Shown piece after piece: positions 25,771-38,800 of a stretch of DNA of 64,000 nt. Position numbers and translations under genes: made by a program. The notes under the pieces are model-generated. The model did no database searches and was not told where the DNA came from. It was given only the letters and a program-made list of their open reading frames with translations. The DNA is from Malurus cyaneus samueli (lineage: Eukaryota; Chordata; Aves; Passeriformes; Maluridae), in contig CM019218.1 of assembly GCA_009741485.1 (NCBI GenBank), forward strand, positions 32,550,387 to 32,614,386. Direction: 5' to 3'. How positions within the stretch are numbered: the stretch's first letter is position 1; every line of letters starts with the position of its first letter.

Positions 25771-26796
25771 CGTGTTGCTGAGGCTATTAGCCTACTGTAT
25801 GTGAATGGAAATACTTCTCAGAAAATTGACTGCTGAGAAGGGCTTGGTGCTATGTCTGCATCCAGGCATGGCATTGTTAGGTTGTGCTGACTGCTACTGT
25901 AACTTCGTATGGACCTGCTAAATTGCCTCCAAGTGTCTTTGCTGATTGCCTTTGACTTTGGACAACTCCAGTTAGCTGACTTGTGCGCACCATTGTGTTT
26001 CATTTTAACTTTCTGGGTAGTAATTTAACTAAATTTTGTTGCCGTGTCACGATGTATTTTGGTGACAGGCCTTAGTTTCTACTGAACATGTTTTCCACTT
26101 CTGTGATTTCCATGCAAGCAACAGAGGTTGTATACATACAGAGGATCAGTCCCAGAGAATTTTATGTTCTTCATGAGATATCAACTACTTTCATTATATC
26201 TGATGGACGCTGAAGACCTAATGAACTTCTTAATGGGCCTTAAAGCCTCACTCCTGGACACCATCCAGTTTGTGTGATCACCAGCAGGTGACAGCTCAAA
26301 GGGGCTCAGTTACAGGTGCTTTGAATACTCCTGCCTTCTCTAAGACATTGCTTGCCTTTGTCATGAGTCTTCCTCTGTCTCTTTTTAACTGATGTTTCAG
26401 TTCTATATATTACAGGTGTGAGGTGCCAGTAAATGCTTCTTCATCTCCCTGCTGACTAGTGCTTGCAGAAACTTAACTCTGCTCTGAGGTGAGAGAGAAG
26501 AAAATGGGAGAGAACAGTTACATGGAACTATTAGAGTAATATCTGACTTAAAGCATATCAAGTCTCCTATTGCACAGAAAGCTCCATGGGACTTAATACC
26601 TGTCAGTGACCATGTAATTGCAGTGTGGCACAAGGAAAAGCATTCTAAAATGTCAGTCGAAATAAAAAGGAAAATGGAATAAAGTTCATTGTCAGTTCTA
26701 TTGTATCTATCCCAATGTTATCTCTCTCTAGGGCTCTCAGACCCTGTGTCTCAGTGTTTAATGTTTTCTTAAATTTTTGTTTGCTTGTTTTTTAAG

Positions 26797-26847
26797 GTTC
26801 TGATATTGTGCAGTGGCTTATGAAGAACCTCAGCATTGAGGATGCAG
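26797..26847 (+). CDS. RGS6: RGS6 exon A: DEP domain, middle part (51 nt)
   Basis: The exon follows AG at 26795-26796 and ends before GT at 26848-26849 (gtaagg). The first two bases complete a Gly codon begun in an exon outside the window, then the frame reads [16 protein letters not shown] and one base of the next codon. DIVQWL is the conserved helix of DEP domains in R7 RGS proteins, which contact the membrane anchor R7BP and G-beta-5. The residues before the exon (mammalian form ...SKIPSVVTG) are not found in the 26.8 kb to the left, so that exon lies upstream. Confidence 0.95.
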
Positions 26848-29800
26848 GTAAGGTGACCACAGCTGAGGAAAAACGTGCTCCATCTGTGTTGTGTGTGCCA
26901 TTAGACAGTAAATGCTATATTGCTGCAGCATAAAATGCCAGGAAAAGAACGTGGTTCATTTAAGCTGTGGAGGGAGGAGGAGGAAAAGAGTTGAGTCAGC
27001 ATCTTAATTAAGTCTAATGCCTTATAGTGCAACATGCAAAAATACCATTGCAGGAATTTTAGCCTGTGAAACTGTTGCTGCCTATGGAAGACTGATTGAT
27101 TTTAGGTTTTTTCCTAGACTTCAGAAAGGAGTAGGTGGATGTGTGTGGTTAAGCAGGCAGATGCTGCAGCAGGTTTTCATAGTGCAAGGAAAGGTAGCCA
27201 CAACTGACAGGACATAGTGTCTGTGTCATTCTTGGCCAGGGCCATGGAATCTGGTGTTGGTTTCTAATTTATCAATAAGAGTAAATAGATAAATCAGCAG
27301 ATAGATAAAGGAATAATCAGCCATAAAGAGTGATCAGTGCATAGGCACAGTCCAAATAGTTCACTCTTCAGAGAAACCAAAATAATTTTGGTACAGTTAA
27401 GACCTATTTAGAAGGGGAAGAAAAGATCTGCAGGTCTATACATTTCTTTTCCTTTTCAGTAAAGGGAAAAATCCAGAATCTCACCTGCCAGTTTTTCTGC
27501 TGACTTGCTGTCACCATGTAAAAGCAGATAGAGGCAGTGTTGAATCATCCAGCCGGGCATCCCTACACCCACCTCCCTTCTCATGAGTCCTGTCAGAGCC
27601 CAAATCTGAATTTCAGCTGCAGACAACTCCTTTATTATCTAACTGGACATGCATGAGCAGATGATTTTTCAACTCTGAGAAAGCTGATGCAGCTTTTGAC
27701 AGCTTGCATTGCTTGAAAATCTGTGCAGATGTGCCTCTGCACTGGGGAGGTTGCCTGGGCAGCACTAGGATATGCAACTCCCCTTTGCAACATTTTCTCC
27801 AACAAGTGGCAGTGCTACAGTGTGAGGATGTATCTTTATTAATAAATATCCTGCTAATGAACTGTTGTTGCAGGTGCTTGTTGGATTTGGTAGAGGGAAG
27901 TGAGACTCCCTGGTGGAATAGGCTGCTTGTCAGCTGTCACCTGTGGTGGATAACATGCTTTGAAATGAATTTCATACTCTGGAGCTGAACTGGTGTGTGA
28001 CATTTTGTAAACAAAAGCTAGTGGGTTAAACATTTGAGCAGTGCTTCATCTGCATTGTAAGGGTTATTCCTGCACTCCTGCTTTGCATGGTTTCGTTGAA
28101 TGTAGAAGGGATGTAGTGTGGGCTTTGAGAGTCATGTGGGCACAGATTTCACGAGTCATCACCAGCAGAGCTGCTACTGAGAAGAGAAACGTGCAGTGCA
28201 TGTCTTGTTGACACCTCCCTGCTGTTTTTTCTTTCACAGGGGAAGCAATACACTTGGGAAGTCTTATCGCTGCACAGGGTTATGTCTTTCCAATCTCAGA
28301 CCATGTCCTTACCCTGAAAGATGATGGGACATTCTATCGTTTTCAGGTTGGTGAGCCCCCTGACTCTCTTGTGGCCCCTTCTACTTTCCCTGCAGTAACA
28401 CTGCTGAAATCACTCTTCTTCCCTAAGCAGCCTTTAGATCCATGAAACCAGGAACTGAGCTGTCTTGGTAAAGGCCCTAGGAAATTATGAAGCCCCTTCA
28501 AAAATATTTGCTTTAGAATTCCAGATTACTCTCATCTACCTTCTGGCTTACAGATTTTTATATAAATGAATGGGTATATCCTGTGACTATTTTTGATATG
28601 TGAATTCGAGGTTGTTTTATTCAGATTTGAATTAAACCAGGAGAAAGAAAATGTCTTTCAAGTCCTAACTCTGAAGCAGAATTAAGTAGCCATTCTCCTG
28701 TGCAAAATGGACCAGGGCAAACTTAGGAGTTGGACATTCAAGCTTTGGCACAGCAGAAAATTCAAATTTTTGTCATTTCTTGCTTACAGATTTCTGTGGG
28801 AGAGGGCAAACATAAGGCTTTGGCTCTTCTACAAAGCATGTGTAACCTTGAGAGTCACCTAAACTGGGATGTCTCTGTCCCTCAGTGTTCCTACGCCACC
28901 AGATGTGCTGAATTTTTAAAAGCCCCCTCTGCTTGAGTTCCATGCCCTGTCCAAAATCTGCCACTGTCAATTTTATAGATAATTGAGTGCTTGTGCAGCA
29001 ACAACTCCTTCTGAACTGATTGTATAACTTTAGAATAAGCAGTAAGTCCAAACTTGGTGTCCTACTGCCTAATCCTGCTGGGTGAAATTGTGTTTTTCTC
29101 TTATATTATCCCAGCCAGCTCCCTTGTCTTTTCTGACACCTCTTTTCTGTTCACCCTCCTGTTTTTCCTTTATATTTTTTCCTCTTTTTTGGCTTTTATT
29201 TGAAAAGCCATTTCTGCTCTTTGCATCTGATTTTGCAGCTGCTTGTGCTTGCTGCTAATGTGGTAAAGTGTTATCATATGTGACCAATGTCATGGTGAAA
29301 AAAGAAGCCCAGGAGATCACAGACCTCGTCTTATCTCACTCCACCTTCTGGTTACAAGGCATCATTCAGACTCAGATTTTTCATTACAACTCCCTTTCTT
29401 TTCTGAAAGTCCTGATCCTCCTGTCGTGTAAGACACGACAGAAGCAGGGGTAATGTCGGTTGCCCATTTAGCTATATTTTTCTCTGTTTTAAAAACTGAC
29501 ACTCTAAGAACTTGTCCTGTGCAATCTTCAGGAGCTACATTTCAGTATAATTTAATTTATTTTTCTTGTTTTAAGCCTGTGTAGACCATATCATCAAACT
29601 GGCCCCTTATTAGCTTTTCTTTCCGTTGTCTTTTCTCACAACTTTTGCATAATCTTTGCCTATTGTAATTTCCTGCAACACACCTCTGTAGCTGTTTTCT
29701 GAAAAAAATAACCTGATAGAATCATGCTTCATTTCCATTATTCTCTTCTTGCTACTTTTTACCTCAACATCAGTCCCTCCTTTAACTGTAGCTCTTCTGA

Positions 29801-32800
29801 AATGCTGAAGACACGTATCAGTGAGGAGCATTGAACCCTGCACTGTTTGAATCCTCCACGCTTTCTCACTGTACTTTGGGGCCAGGAATAGTCTGTGTGT
29901 TCATGTCCTATGCCCATCTGTAGAATTACACCGGTAAAGCAATGTGCAACCGGTAAAGCGTCAGTGTTCTGTAATTTGTGTGATCACGTTATTTTTCATT
30001 CATGTTAAAACTGAAATATGGTCACACAGAGCAATAGCCTGTAATTAATTGTAGCAACTGCAATATGCAGACCTGGATAGAAAACAAAAGCAGTAAATTT
30101 CGCAGGACTTCTGCTTTCGGAATGACTTTAAACAGCTGAGTTTTGACCTCTGCCATCTGTTACAATTAAAAAGGAAATTGTTTTGTAGTCTGCCAACCAC
30201 ACTGGTAGCAGCTCTAGAAAAGCAAGGGGTATGTAGCATGTAGATAAGACGACGAGGTTTCTCATGCTGTTAGAAAAAATAAAAATATTTAGGTTGCCTG
30301 TGAATACCCAGGGAAAGAAGAGGTGCTGGGAATAGAGGATAAGAGGTCCACATTCAGTTGAGCTGGCAATAGTGTCTAAAATTTTGTCAGGACACTGGAC
30401 ATCCTCCTCAAGAGATGCTTGCATTATAGCATCTCTGTTTACCTGCATTGAGGAATATTAATAGTCATAACTTTCTGGAAAAGCAGCCTCACTTTTACCA
30501 AGATCTGTAACAGTGTTTCCCCTGAGGGCAGAGATTGGGTGGTAGATTTTGTGATTCTTCTTTTTGTACTTGCAATGTTTTTCTGCATCTGAATTGGTTT
30601 TCATCTCTTAAATTACAAAAATGTTTGTGTTTTTTCTTAGGCACCATACTTTTGGCCTTCAAACTGCTGGGAACCAGAAAACACAGATTATGGTGAGAGT
30701 TAAATTATTTCATTATAGAAAGTTAGTACGGAAACTTTGTGATGCAAAAATTGTCCTTAAAATAATTACAGTTGGCCATCTACACTCTTTGTGTGCAGTG
30801 TCGTGTCAGATGGCAGTGTCAGGGGCAGGCATGTGCCCATCTCAGATGCATGAATTGAAATCCTGGGGTGTCTCAAACCCATGGAGCTGTAGCCATTGAG
30901 CTCAGTGGGGCCAGGATTTTGCCTGTCATTACCTTTATTCTCCCATAGCCCTGCTCATTTCAGCAGGATTTGTGCCAAGCAGAATACTGGTTCTTGGGAG
31001 TCTTAGACAATACCAACAGTGCTTTTGTGGGAGAACCTCTTCTGATCTGCCACTGAGCCTGTTATATAGACAATAAAATTTAGTTTATCTGGGCACTCAT
31101 CCGACTGATCAATAAACCAGTACATAACTAACTGCAACACAGAGTTAAAAATTCTCTGATACATGATGTCAGACTTACTTTCTCAGTTTTTTAAGATTGC
31201 CAGATAATAGGGTAAAAGAGAAGACGGAGCATGGTTTATGAGCTAATGAAGTGCAGCATGGTGTTTTAAACATGTGACTGCCTGCAGACAGGAATAATAC
31301 ATAAAGAAAATATGTCAGTGTTGTTATTTTTAGCTGTCTGCATGCAATATTACTCTCTCTTACAGAACTGCATTTTTTCACAGTTAAATGATAAAATTAA
31401 TTGTTGCGTCCTGGTGTGGCTTTTGAAAGAGGAAGCATATCCATGTGTGCAGTCATAAAATGGGAGCTTCTGGAAGTCCTTTTATCTCATAACCTAAGAT
31501 TGGTTCGGAGCTCCTCCCTGAATAATCAGTTTGGTTTCTTTCCTTCCCGTGCAGTAATTACTCATCATTATGGATTCTGGAAATCATTTGCTGGGATGAA
31601 GAAGTGGCCTGCAATGGTGTGTGTCATGGGGTAGTTCATGTGCAGTCCTCATCTGCAGAGGAGCTAGCACAGACTTATGTGTCTATCCCAGTGAGAGAAT
31701 TGCTTAGGAGAAAACACAATGCTGTAGGAGAAAACACGATGCTATTTTGAGTATACAAAAGAAAAAATCCAGATTTTACAGTCACCCTTTATGACTGTGT
31801 GAACTGTGCCTAATAGGTATTCTGTAAATACCAGAAAAACAGTGTGAAGAGGGAGGTTCTGTTTTATTCCTGCAGTATCAGATAAATAATAGTTTTTTGC
31901 AGTCAGATTATTGTGCTGCAATGGCATTGAGTGGAGCAGTACACCCCAAGATGAAGCCAAATATGAGCTGACCCACAGCTGGACAAGCTTCAACTGCATT
32001 AGCTCTGAGCTCTATAGTGACAGATTTTCATCTGTCCCAGAAACCTCTAACATATGCTTATAATCAGACTTTGCATATCACAGGCCTGTACAGATGGAGT
32101 CTTCCCAGGAATTAATCCCAAACTAGCAGTAGACCCAAATAAAACTGAAATCCCAGCAGCACTTCATACTTTTTTTTTAAATTTGCATGTGTCCACTTAC
32201 AGGAGAGGAACTAACTTGCTAATGGCAGGTCAGTACCTTGCATGAAAAGACACTGTGAGACAGCTGACTCTCACTTTGTTTGGTGCCTTACAGAGGAAAT
32301 TGCCCTCGAGATGTGTAAATACAAATGAACTGGTCAGCTCTGGTTACAATATATAATACTGGCTCATTATATGGGTGTCAAAATTATAGAAACAGTGCAG
32401 AATAGAATTACATGTGTAGCACTGGGCCTCTGTTATGTTCAGACCTGACTGCATATCCAGAGTGTGCTGTGAACCTTTTTGTCAGCCTGTAATGGAAATG
32501 GGGTGAGCTTGGCAGATCTAGGTGGGTCTTTCCCAGAAGGATCCTGGGACAGGTTTGGTGGTGTGCTCTAGGCTCATCTTGACCCACAGAACCCAAACCA
32601 CATCATTTTCAGTCATGTCTGCCTATGGTGAAAATATGACAAGGCTTCTCTTAACCATTTGAAATGTGGAAGAATGCATGTAAGTAGCATATTAAAAAAT
32701 GCTCAGATCATGCCTTTAAGATTTGACTCGTATTTCTAAGCTGATTTATGTTTATTTTTTCTTAGCAGAAAAGAAACACAGGGATGGTCACTGTGGCATG

Positions 32801-35800
32801 TGTATTCCCAAACTGCTTAGGGGAACAGGTTGCTAATGCTGCCTTTTACTAGACCCAGAAGCAAAGAAGCAATTGTGCCTTTCCTGGACATCCTGTTAGG
32901 TCCTGGCATCTGCTCTCAGTGCTTTTAAATGAGATGCCCCAGATGTTTAGGGCCTCTGAGATTACTCATAAGCAATGTCAGCTGGGTGTTCATCTCTCTC
33001 ATTCTTTGACTCATGTTGCTTTCTGATGAAAACAAACTGGACTACTTTTTTCCTTCTTTTTTTTTTTTTTTTTTATTTTTTTTAATTAAGTACGGTAATC
33101 TGTCTATAATTGTTTTCCATTCTGTTTCTCCCTCTAGCCATCTATCTTTGCAAACGGACCATGCAGAACAAAGCTAGGCTGGAGCTGGCGGATTATGAAG
33201 CCGTAGGTACACTGCTGCTAGAGTTTAAGGCTGGGGGGTGCAGGGATAGCTTTGCTGGCAATTGAATGCTGCCATTTTGTGATTTGGGATCAGCCTTTAC
33301 TGTATCTTTTCCTTAGTTGTCAGAGTTGCATGAAGGTTGATATGGAGACAACATCAGGAAAATAACTTATGAATGTCCCTGGCTTTGACATCTGCTGTAC
33401 AATGAGCCCTTTAGGACTGGGGCAAATTACAAAGATTTGGATTGATGTCCTGTTTCCAGTTAAGAAATCCCAGTTTATAAAGCAGATTTTAGCACACGGA
33501 AATGATAGATTTTCAGTGCACCATTGGGCAATTAAATTGTTGATGAGACATCTAGTGACAAAATTTTTCAGATATTAGACTTGGAATGTTTTCAATATAC
33601 TGTATAAAAATATTGCTGAACTTTATTCAGAGAGTGTTTTCTGATATGGAATTATTATCAATAAAAATACCCCAAACCTTGGTGTCAGTGCAGGGTGGAG
33701 ATGAGCGGGAAGATGGAGACAGGAAGGGCAGGGCTGTGTATTTCTCAGAATACCAGCAGTGTAGCACTCTGAGCAGCTAAACTTTCCTGTCATATTGACC
33801 TTTTTCTGTTTACTAGCTCTAAAGTGTCATAGCAGAATTTTATATGTGGAGCTTTTCATTGGAGGGTTTGTTTACAAAGTTGGTTTTAGTGGATTTGTGT
33901 AGTCATTCTTATTACAATGAATAATTTGGATTGCATATATTTGCATATATTTTAAGGCAGGGGTGGGGTTCTGAGATTGGAATTTTCCCTTCTTCCTTAC
34001 CTGCTACATTTTGGAACATTTGAGAGATGTGTTCAACCCATTTGGTCCTTCCAGCGCAGAGGATGCAAAAATTGCCACTTACCTAGTCCACCCTGGAAAT
34101 GCATTCAGATTTCCCAAGAGTTCTAATCTCCAACAGGCACAAAGAAAGGAATATAAAAATCTGCATGCACTTACATGTCCTTTTGCTGAGTTTTCTTTTC
34201 TGCACGTTGTTGATTTCATTATTAAAACTATTAAAATTGCTCACATCCAACCAATTAACTGTAAGTACTCCAAAGATCTATCATCAAGCAACAAAAGGCT
34301 GTTCAGCAGCGCACATACTCCCACACACATGCAGTGAGGCAATGGCGAAGTACTTTTGCACATTGTTGCTTACTGAGAGTAGCAATGCTCCAGTGATGGT
34401 AAATAATTAGGTCTTGGCAGTCTCTCTTTTTTCTTGTGAATATTGCATTGCACAATTAGAGGTTACTTCTGCTTTCAAACTTTGTTCTCTTAATTAGAGA
34501 CATTCAGATAAGAATGGCACCAACTCTTCCTGAGCATTATGGGAGCTGAGGCAGATCCAGCAAGGGATGTAAGCTCAGCACAAGTGAGAGAAGCAGGCTT
34601 GCAGGAGAAGGAGCCCTGTACATTTAGTACCCCTGTTTGGAGATGCAGTGTGAGAATGCTTCTCCATAGGTATCAGCAGTGACCTGGAGCTTCAAAACAG
34701 ACTCCCTACAAAGCATCTCAGGGGACATCTCATTTTTAGATTCTGCTTGCAGCATTCACAGATAACTCCCCAGCCCCATTTATAGTGGGTAGAGCAGGGG
34801 TTTGATGATACAGTTAAGCTTGTATAGTTGCATTCAAGTTTTTTTATAATTGATCAAACATAAGCACAATTCAAATATTGCTCCAATTGGTGATGTCTCA
34901 TTGGCTTCAGCATATTTACTCCAGAGGGCCCATGTGAACATAATTGAAAACAAAATAAAAATAATGAAAAAAAACCCACAAAAATTTGTATGACAAATAA
35001 TTACAAGTTGTTCTTACTTGTAGCCAAAGTTAGGAAATCATCACATTTCAGTACAGCTGTAAATCATTTGTTTTCCTCCATGTGTGCAGACTGAAATTGC
35101 TGCATGGACTTGGTGGTAACAGGGCCAAGCTTTATGCCTTGTATTATACAAGAGTTTAAAGTGAATAATAGGAAGATTTCTTCTCTCACTGAAATGCATG
35201 TGCCTGAAATAAAGGTCTTGAAATAAAAATGATAAGTTTAAAAAAAACAACAGAATTACAAGAGTTTGTTTTCAGTGTAAATTTAAAACAGTTAAACTAG
35301 CTGTAATGGCGAGGAGCATCCTGTTAATTGTCTCGCAGGCCTGCTTTCTTGGGGAGCGTGTGGATATCTAACTTTGGGGTGCTATTTAAGCCTGAAATTC
35401 TGGCCTTGTTCAGAATTTAACCTTGAGCTGTGGTGAAGGCACATTCACATCCAAATGTTCAGATCTCTGCACTCTCTGCAATGGGTCTGTACCAGAGGTT
35501 TTACTTCAGTTGTAGAGCAGAACTGCATCTGGAGCCATTCTTTGCAGTAACTGTGTTCATTGTTCAGACAAACAAGCTATTTCCTTTTGTGAATCATCCT
35601 GGCAATCCCCAGCCCTCAGCACTGTGCAGCTGCATAATGCTCTCAGCAGTGGCCAGGACTGAGCAAAGCAGGGGATGCTCAGGCTTTGCACCTTCACAAA
35701 AGCCTGAAGAGAGGAGAACAGTGCAGAGAGGAAGGGAAAGTGAGGATGAGAGGGAAACGTGCAGCTGGCAGCCATCTGCTGTCAGAAATGAAAGTCATCA

Positions 35801-38800
35801 GCTTCACAAAGCTTCTCAGTGTTATCTTTTGGGAACAAGTCCATATTTTTTTTTCATAGTAGAGCTCAAGCTGTCGTCATCACACTCCATTACTTATCCC
35901 TGACAGGGCCCTTTGGGTTTCAGCCCAAAAAGATGTGTTACAGCCTTGCTTTGCCTGCAGTATAGTTCACCTGAAACCAACACTGACTTCCATATCTTTA
36001 GTTTCTCATCTTAAAAGAAAAAAGGGAATAAAATACATACCTACCATGCTAACTGTGGTCTCAAGAAATTGTAATTACAGAAATTAATTGTTCTCATTGT
36101 TTTCATCTTTTGTCAGGAAAACTTAGCAAGACTTCAGAGAGCATTTGCAAGAAAGTGGGAATTCATCTTCATGCAAGCAGAGGCCCAAGTGAAGTGAGTA
36201 ATCCTGGAGTGCTGAACTGCACCAATGTTTAGAGCTGTGGAGCGAAGAGCATTCTGCATAGATAAAACTTCTTTGTCAAAATCTTTACTGTGACTAAGCT
36301 CAGAAGGTGTTGGTGAATTTTAATCACTGGCAGACTAGAAACAGTACAGAGCCAATTCTGAAGGTCTGTGCCAGAATCTGAAAGATGGGTTTAATTATCT
36401 GTACATGGAAATGTTGGTCAGGAGCTCCTAAGCCTGTATTTGTCATGGGACCTTCGGTAATTCGCAAGCCCATTGTGCTTCTACATTTGTGTAGCATTTT
36501 TGTTTTGTGTGAATGGAAGCAACAGAATTTTGTCATCTGTGTTCCTCCATGCTTGCAGAGTATTTCTGATTCTAAAAATATTGTCACTTTAATGTGATTG
36601 TAAGGGTGGTATTTACAACAGGTATTTCTTCTCACCTTCCCCTATGAGAGTATGAAGCCTCTTAATGTTTTGAGTGTGTTACTGCTGGTAAATGGGTATG
36701 GTCCAGGGTTTGTGTACTATTGTCTACAAATACCTGAAACTGTGAGTGTCCATTCTTGTGGATGTAGTTGCCACCTATAAAATGAAAGGGTTGGTGAAGA
36801 TCACACGTGAGAACACCGCTGGAAGGAATTTGCACTTTCAGCAGTAGGTGCTAAAAATGTTAAGAAACAACATTTATTGAAGGTGTGGTTGAGGTATATG
36901 TCTCTATCTTTGACTAACCCTTTGAAATTCTGATTAATTCTTTGCTTAATAACATTGCAATTATGTACCATTTAAATATATGGTAATTATCTTTTAAATT
37001 ATAAGGTAATTAAGGGATTTTATCCAACCAGAATAGCAGTGTTCTGTTTGGAAGAGAAAATTAGAACTTAGGATAGCAATTGTACTTCCAGTTACTTAAA
37101 GACTGTTGCCAAGATGAAAAAAAAAATGTGTAAGTCAAAACAAAAGTCTACATTCTGTCTAAAACATATAATTATTACCTAAGAAAGAAGTGTAAATATC
37201 AGACTCCTTATGATCACTGTTATTTGTCCTTTCTGCATTCTGTTTTCTTTGAAACGTAAGCATGAACTGGTCACTATCAACTTTTTTTCCTGACTAGTTT
37301 CAGCATCTTGGTTCACAGTTCATGTGATGGTTCAGTCTTCAGTTTCCAGAAATGCAGAGATGGAATTTACATTGTAATTCACAGTTAACTAAAAAGGAAA
37401 AAAAAAACAAAACACAAAAATACATGAAAACATTCCTCCTGATTACCAAGTTTTGCTTTGCTTTCCACATCTTTGCTTGCTCATAGGACTCCTGTTGCTA
37501 TACCCACATTCTCAAAAACTGCAGCCACAGAGCATCTAAGTGGCTTGGGTTTTCATCATTTAAAATGTGAAATAGCGAGTTATCAGTAAGTTTGGAGATT
37601 GTGCTCACCCCAGATTGTCAGTTTCTAAGTATTGGTGAAGAAAATTCATGAATCCTCCAAAGAGTCCCACCAATTGGCATGCACTTTGTGGTATAAAATT
37701 TGAAGTACACTTCACCTTCCCCTTTGGGCAGGTGTGAAGGACTCACTCACATAAGTAGTTTTGCGCTGGGTGTCCTCAGCGCAGTACAGCAGCTGCTCTG
37801 TCTTCGTGTGGGGACAGAGCTTGTGCCAGAGTTTGTTTCTCATCTCAGCCTTGTAAGGGGGAAATTGAGCAAGTGATGCCAAATTTGGAGAATTTGGTCT
37901 TTTTGTGGGGAGGGGTGTTCAGAAACTTCTGTTTCAGTCCTCTGCTTCCTATCCTCTTGGTACATTTCTAGCACAGACTTAGCCATGGGTCACTGTCCCT
38001 CCTGGTGTCAGAAATCACAGCTGGCATGGGGTTTTTCCTCACAGCTTTGATTTTCCTGGTTGCAGCAGTGTGGGAACCCGGCACAGGGACACTGAGCTTT
38101 ATTCAACCCTGCTCTGGAAGTGGAAGCTGTTCCTCCTTCCATGTCCCTGTGCAGGTAGATCTTGCAAGCTGATACTGACTTTGTGCTCACATGTAAAGCT
38201 GGGCGAGGCATCAGTGACTTTCTCAATGCTGCCAAGAGTTCCTTTGAAGAACCTCTGGTGGCCTTTGGGCTGTGTGCTTTGAGTGAGTTGGTTCACTGGC
38301 TGAATCAGGGCTGGAATTACTGAGTTCCTGCTGTGCCAGCCCAGCCATGTCTCTCTTGGGTGGGCACTGGTTTGCAGGGGCTGTGTAGCAAACTCAGCTC
38401 TGGTCACCTGTGCTGTCACCCTTGCTCTGCCAGCACCAGGGAACACAGGCAGAGCCAGTCTTCGGGCTGAAAGCTCTAAGGAGGAGTGGCCAGAATGCTG
38501 CCTATGCTGTTGCAGCTGGGAGTGTCTGGGATAGATGTTCCTTTGCAATCTGTATTCATTCTCGTGTTGCTGGGGCAGAGCGGTGCATGGGCTTTCCTGG
38601 TGGGGACCTCACTCCAGCATCAGCCAAGAGCCTCACCTGGAGCAAACAGGCTCTGGTGGGTATCCTGACACAGAAAAACTACAAACTTTCCCAGCCTGTC
38701 AAATCAGAGTATGGGAGCAGGGTATCAGGAAAAATTTTCTTCACCAGATTAAAAACAGCTGCTAAATTTTCCATGTTAATAGGAAAATCTCTTTTGACCG

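Larger units (their letters stand above)
1..26796 (+). other. RGS6: Large 5' intron of RGS6 (partial, more than 26.7 kb)
   Basis: The exon at 26797 starts mid-codon behind a splice acceptor, so at least one coding exon lies upstream; nothing resembling the first DEP exon or the N-terminus was recognised here. The stretch is AT-rich non-coding DNA holding five CR1 pieces, one LTR-like fragment, a T/G tract, a GC-rich island and several short tandem repeats, each listed separately. Between them I see no gene. Treating all of it as one intron is an inference, since small non-coding 5' exons could be missed. Confidence 0.7.
30693..33137 (+). other. RGS6: RGS6 intron C-D
   Basis: This phase-1 intron of about 2.4 kb contains a 20-bp tandem duplication at 31705-31744 and a T-run at 33057-33083 just upstream of the acceptor. 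Nothing else is recognised. Confidence 0.85.

Noticed and set aside
1..26796. Search for the upstream RGS6 DEP exon (ending SKIPSVVTG-like) and the start codon
   Set aside because: No matching codons were found by eye, so it is presumed to lie left of the window.
28254..28445. 63-codon open frame starting [10 protein letters not shown] as a separate small gene
   Set aside because: Its first half is RGS6 exon B and the rest is intron read-through past the donor.
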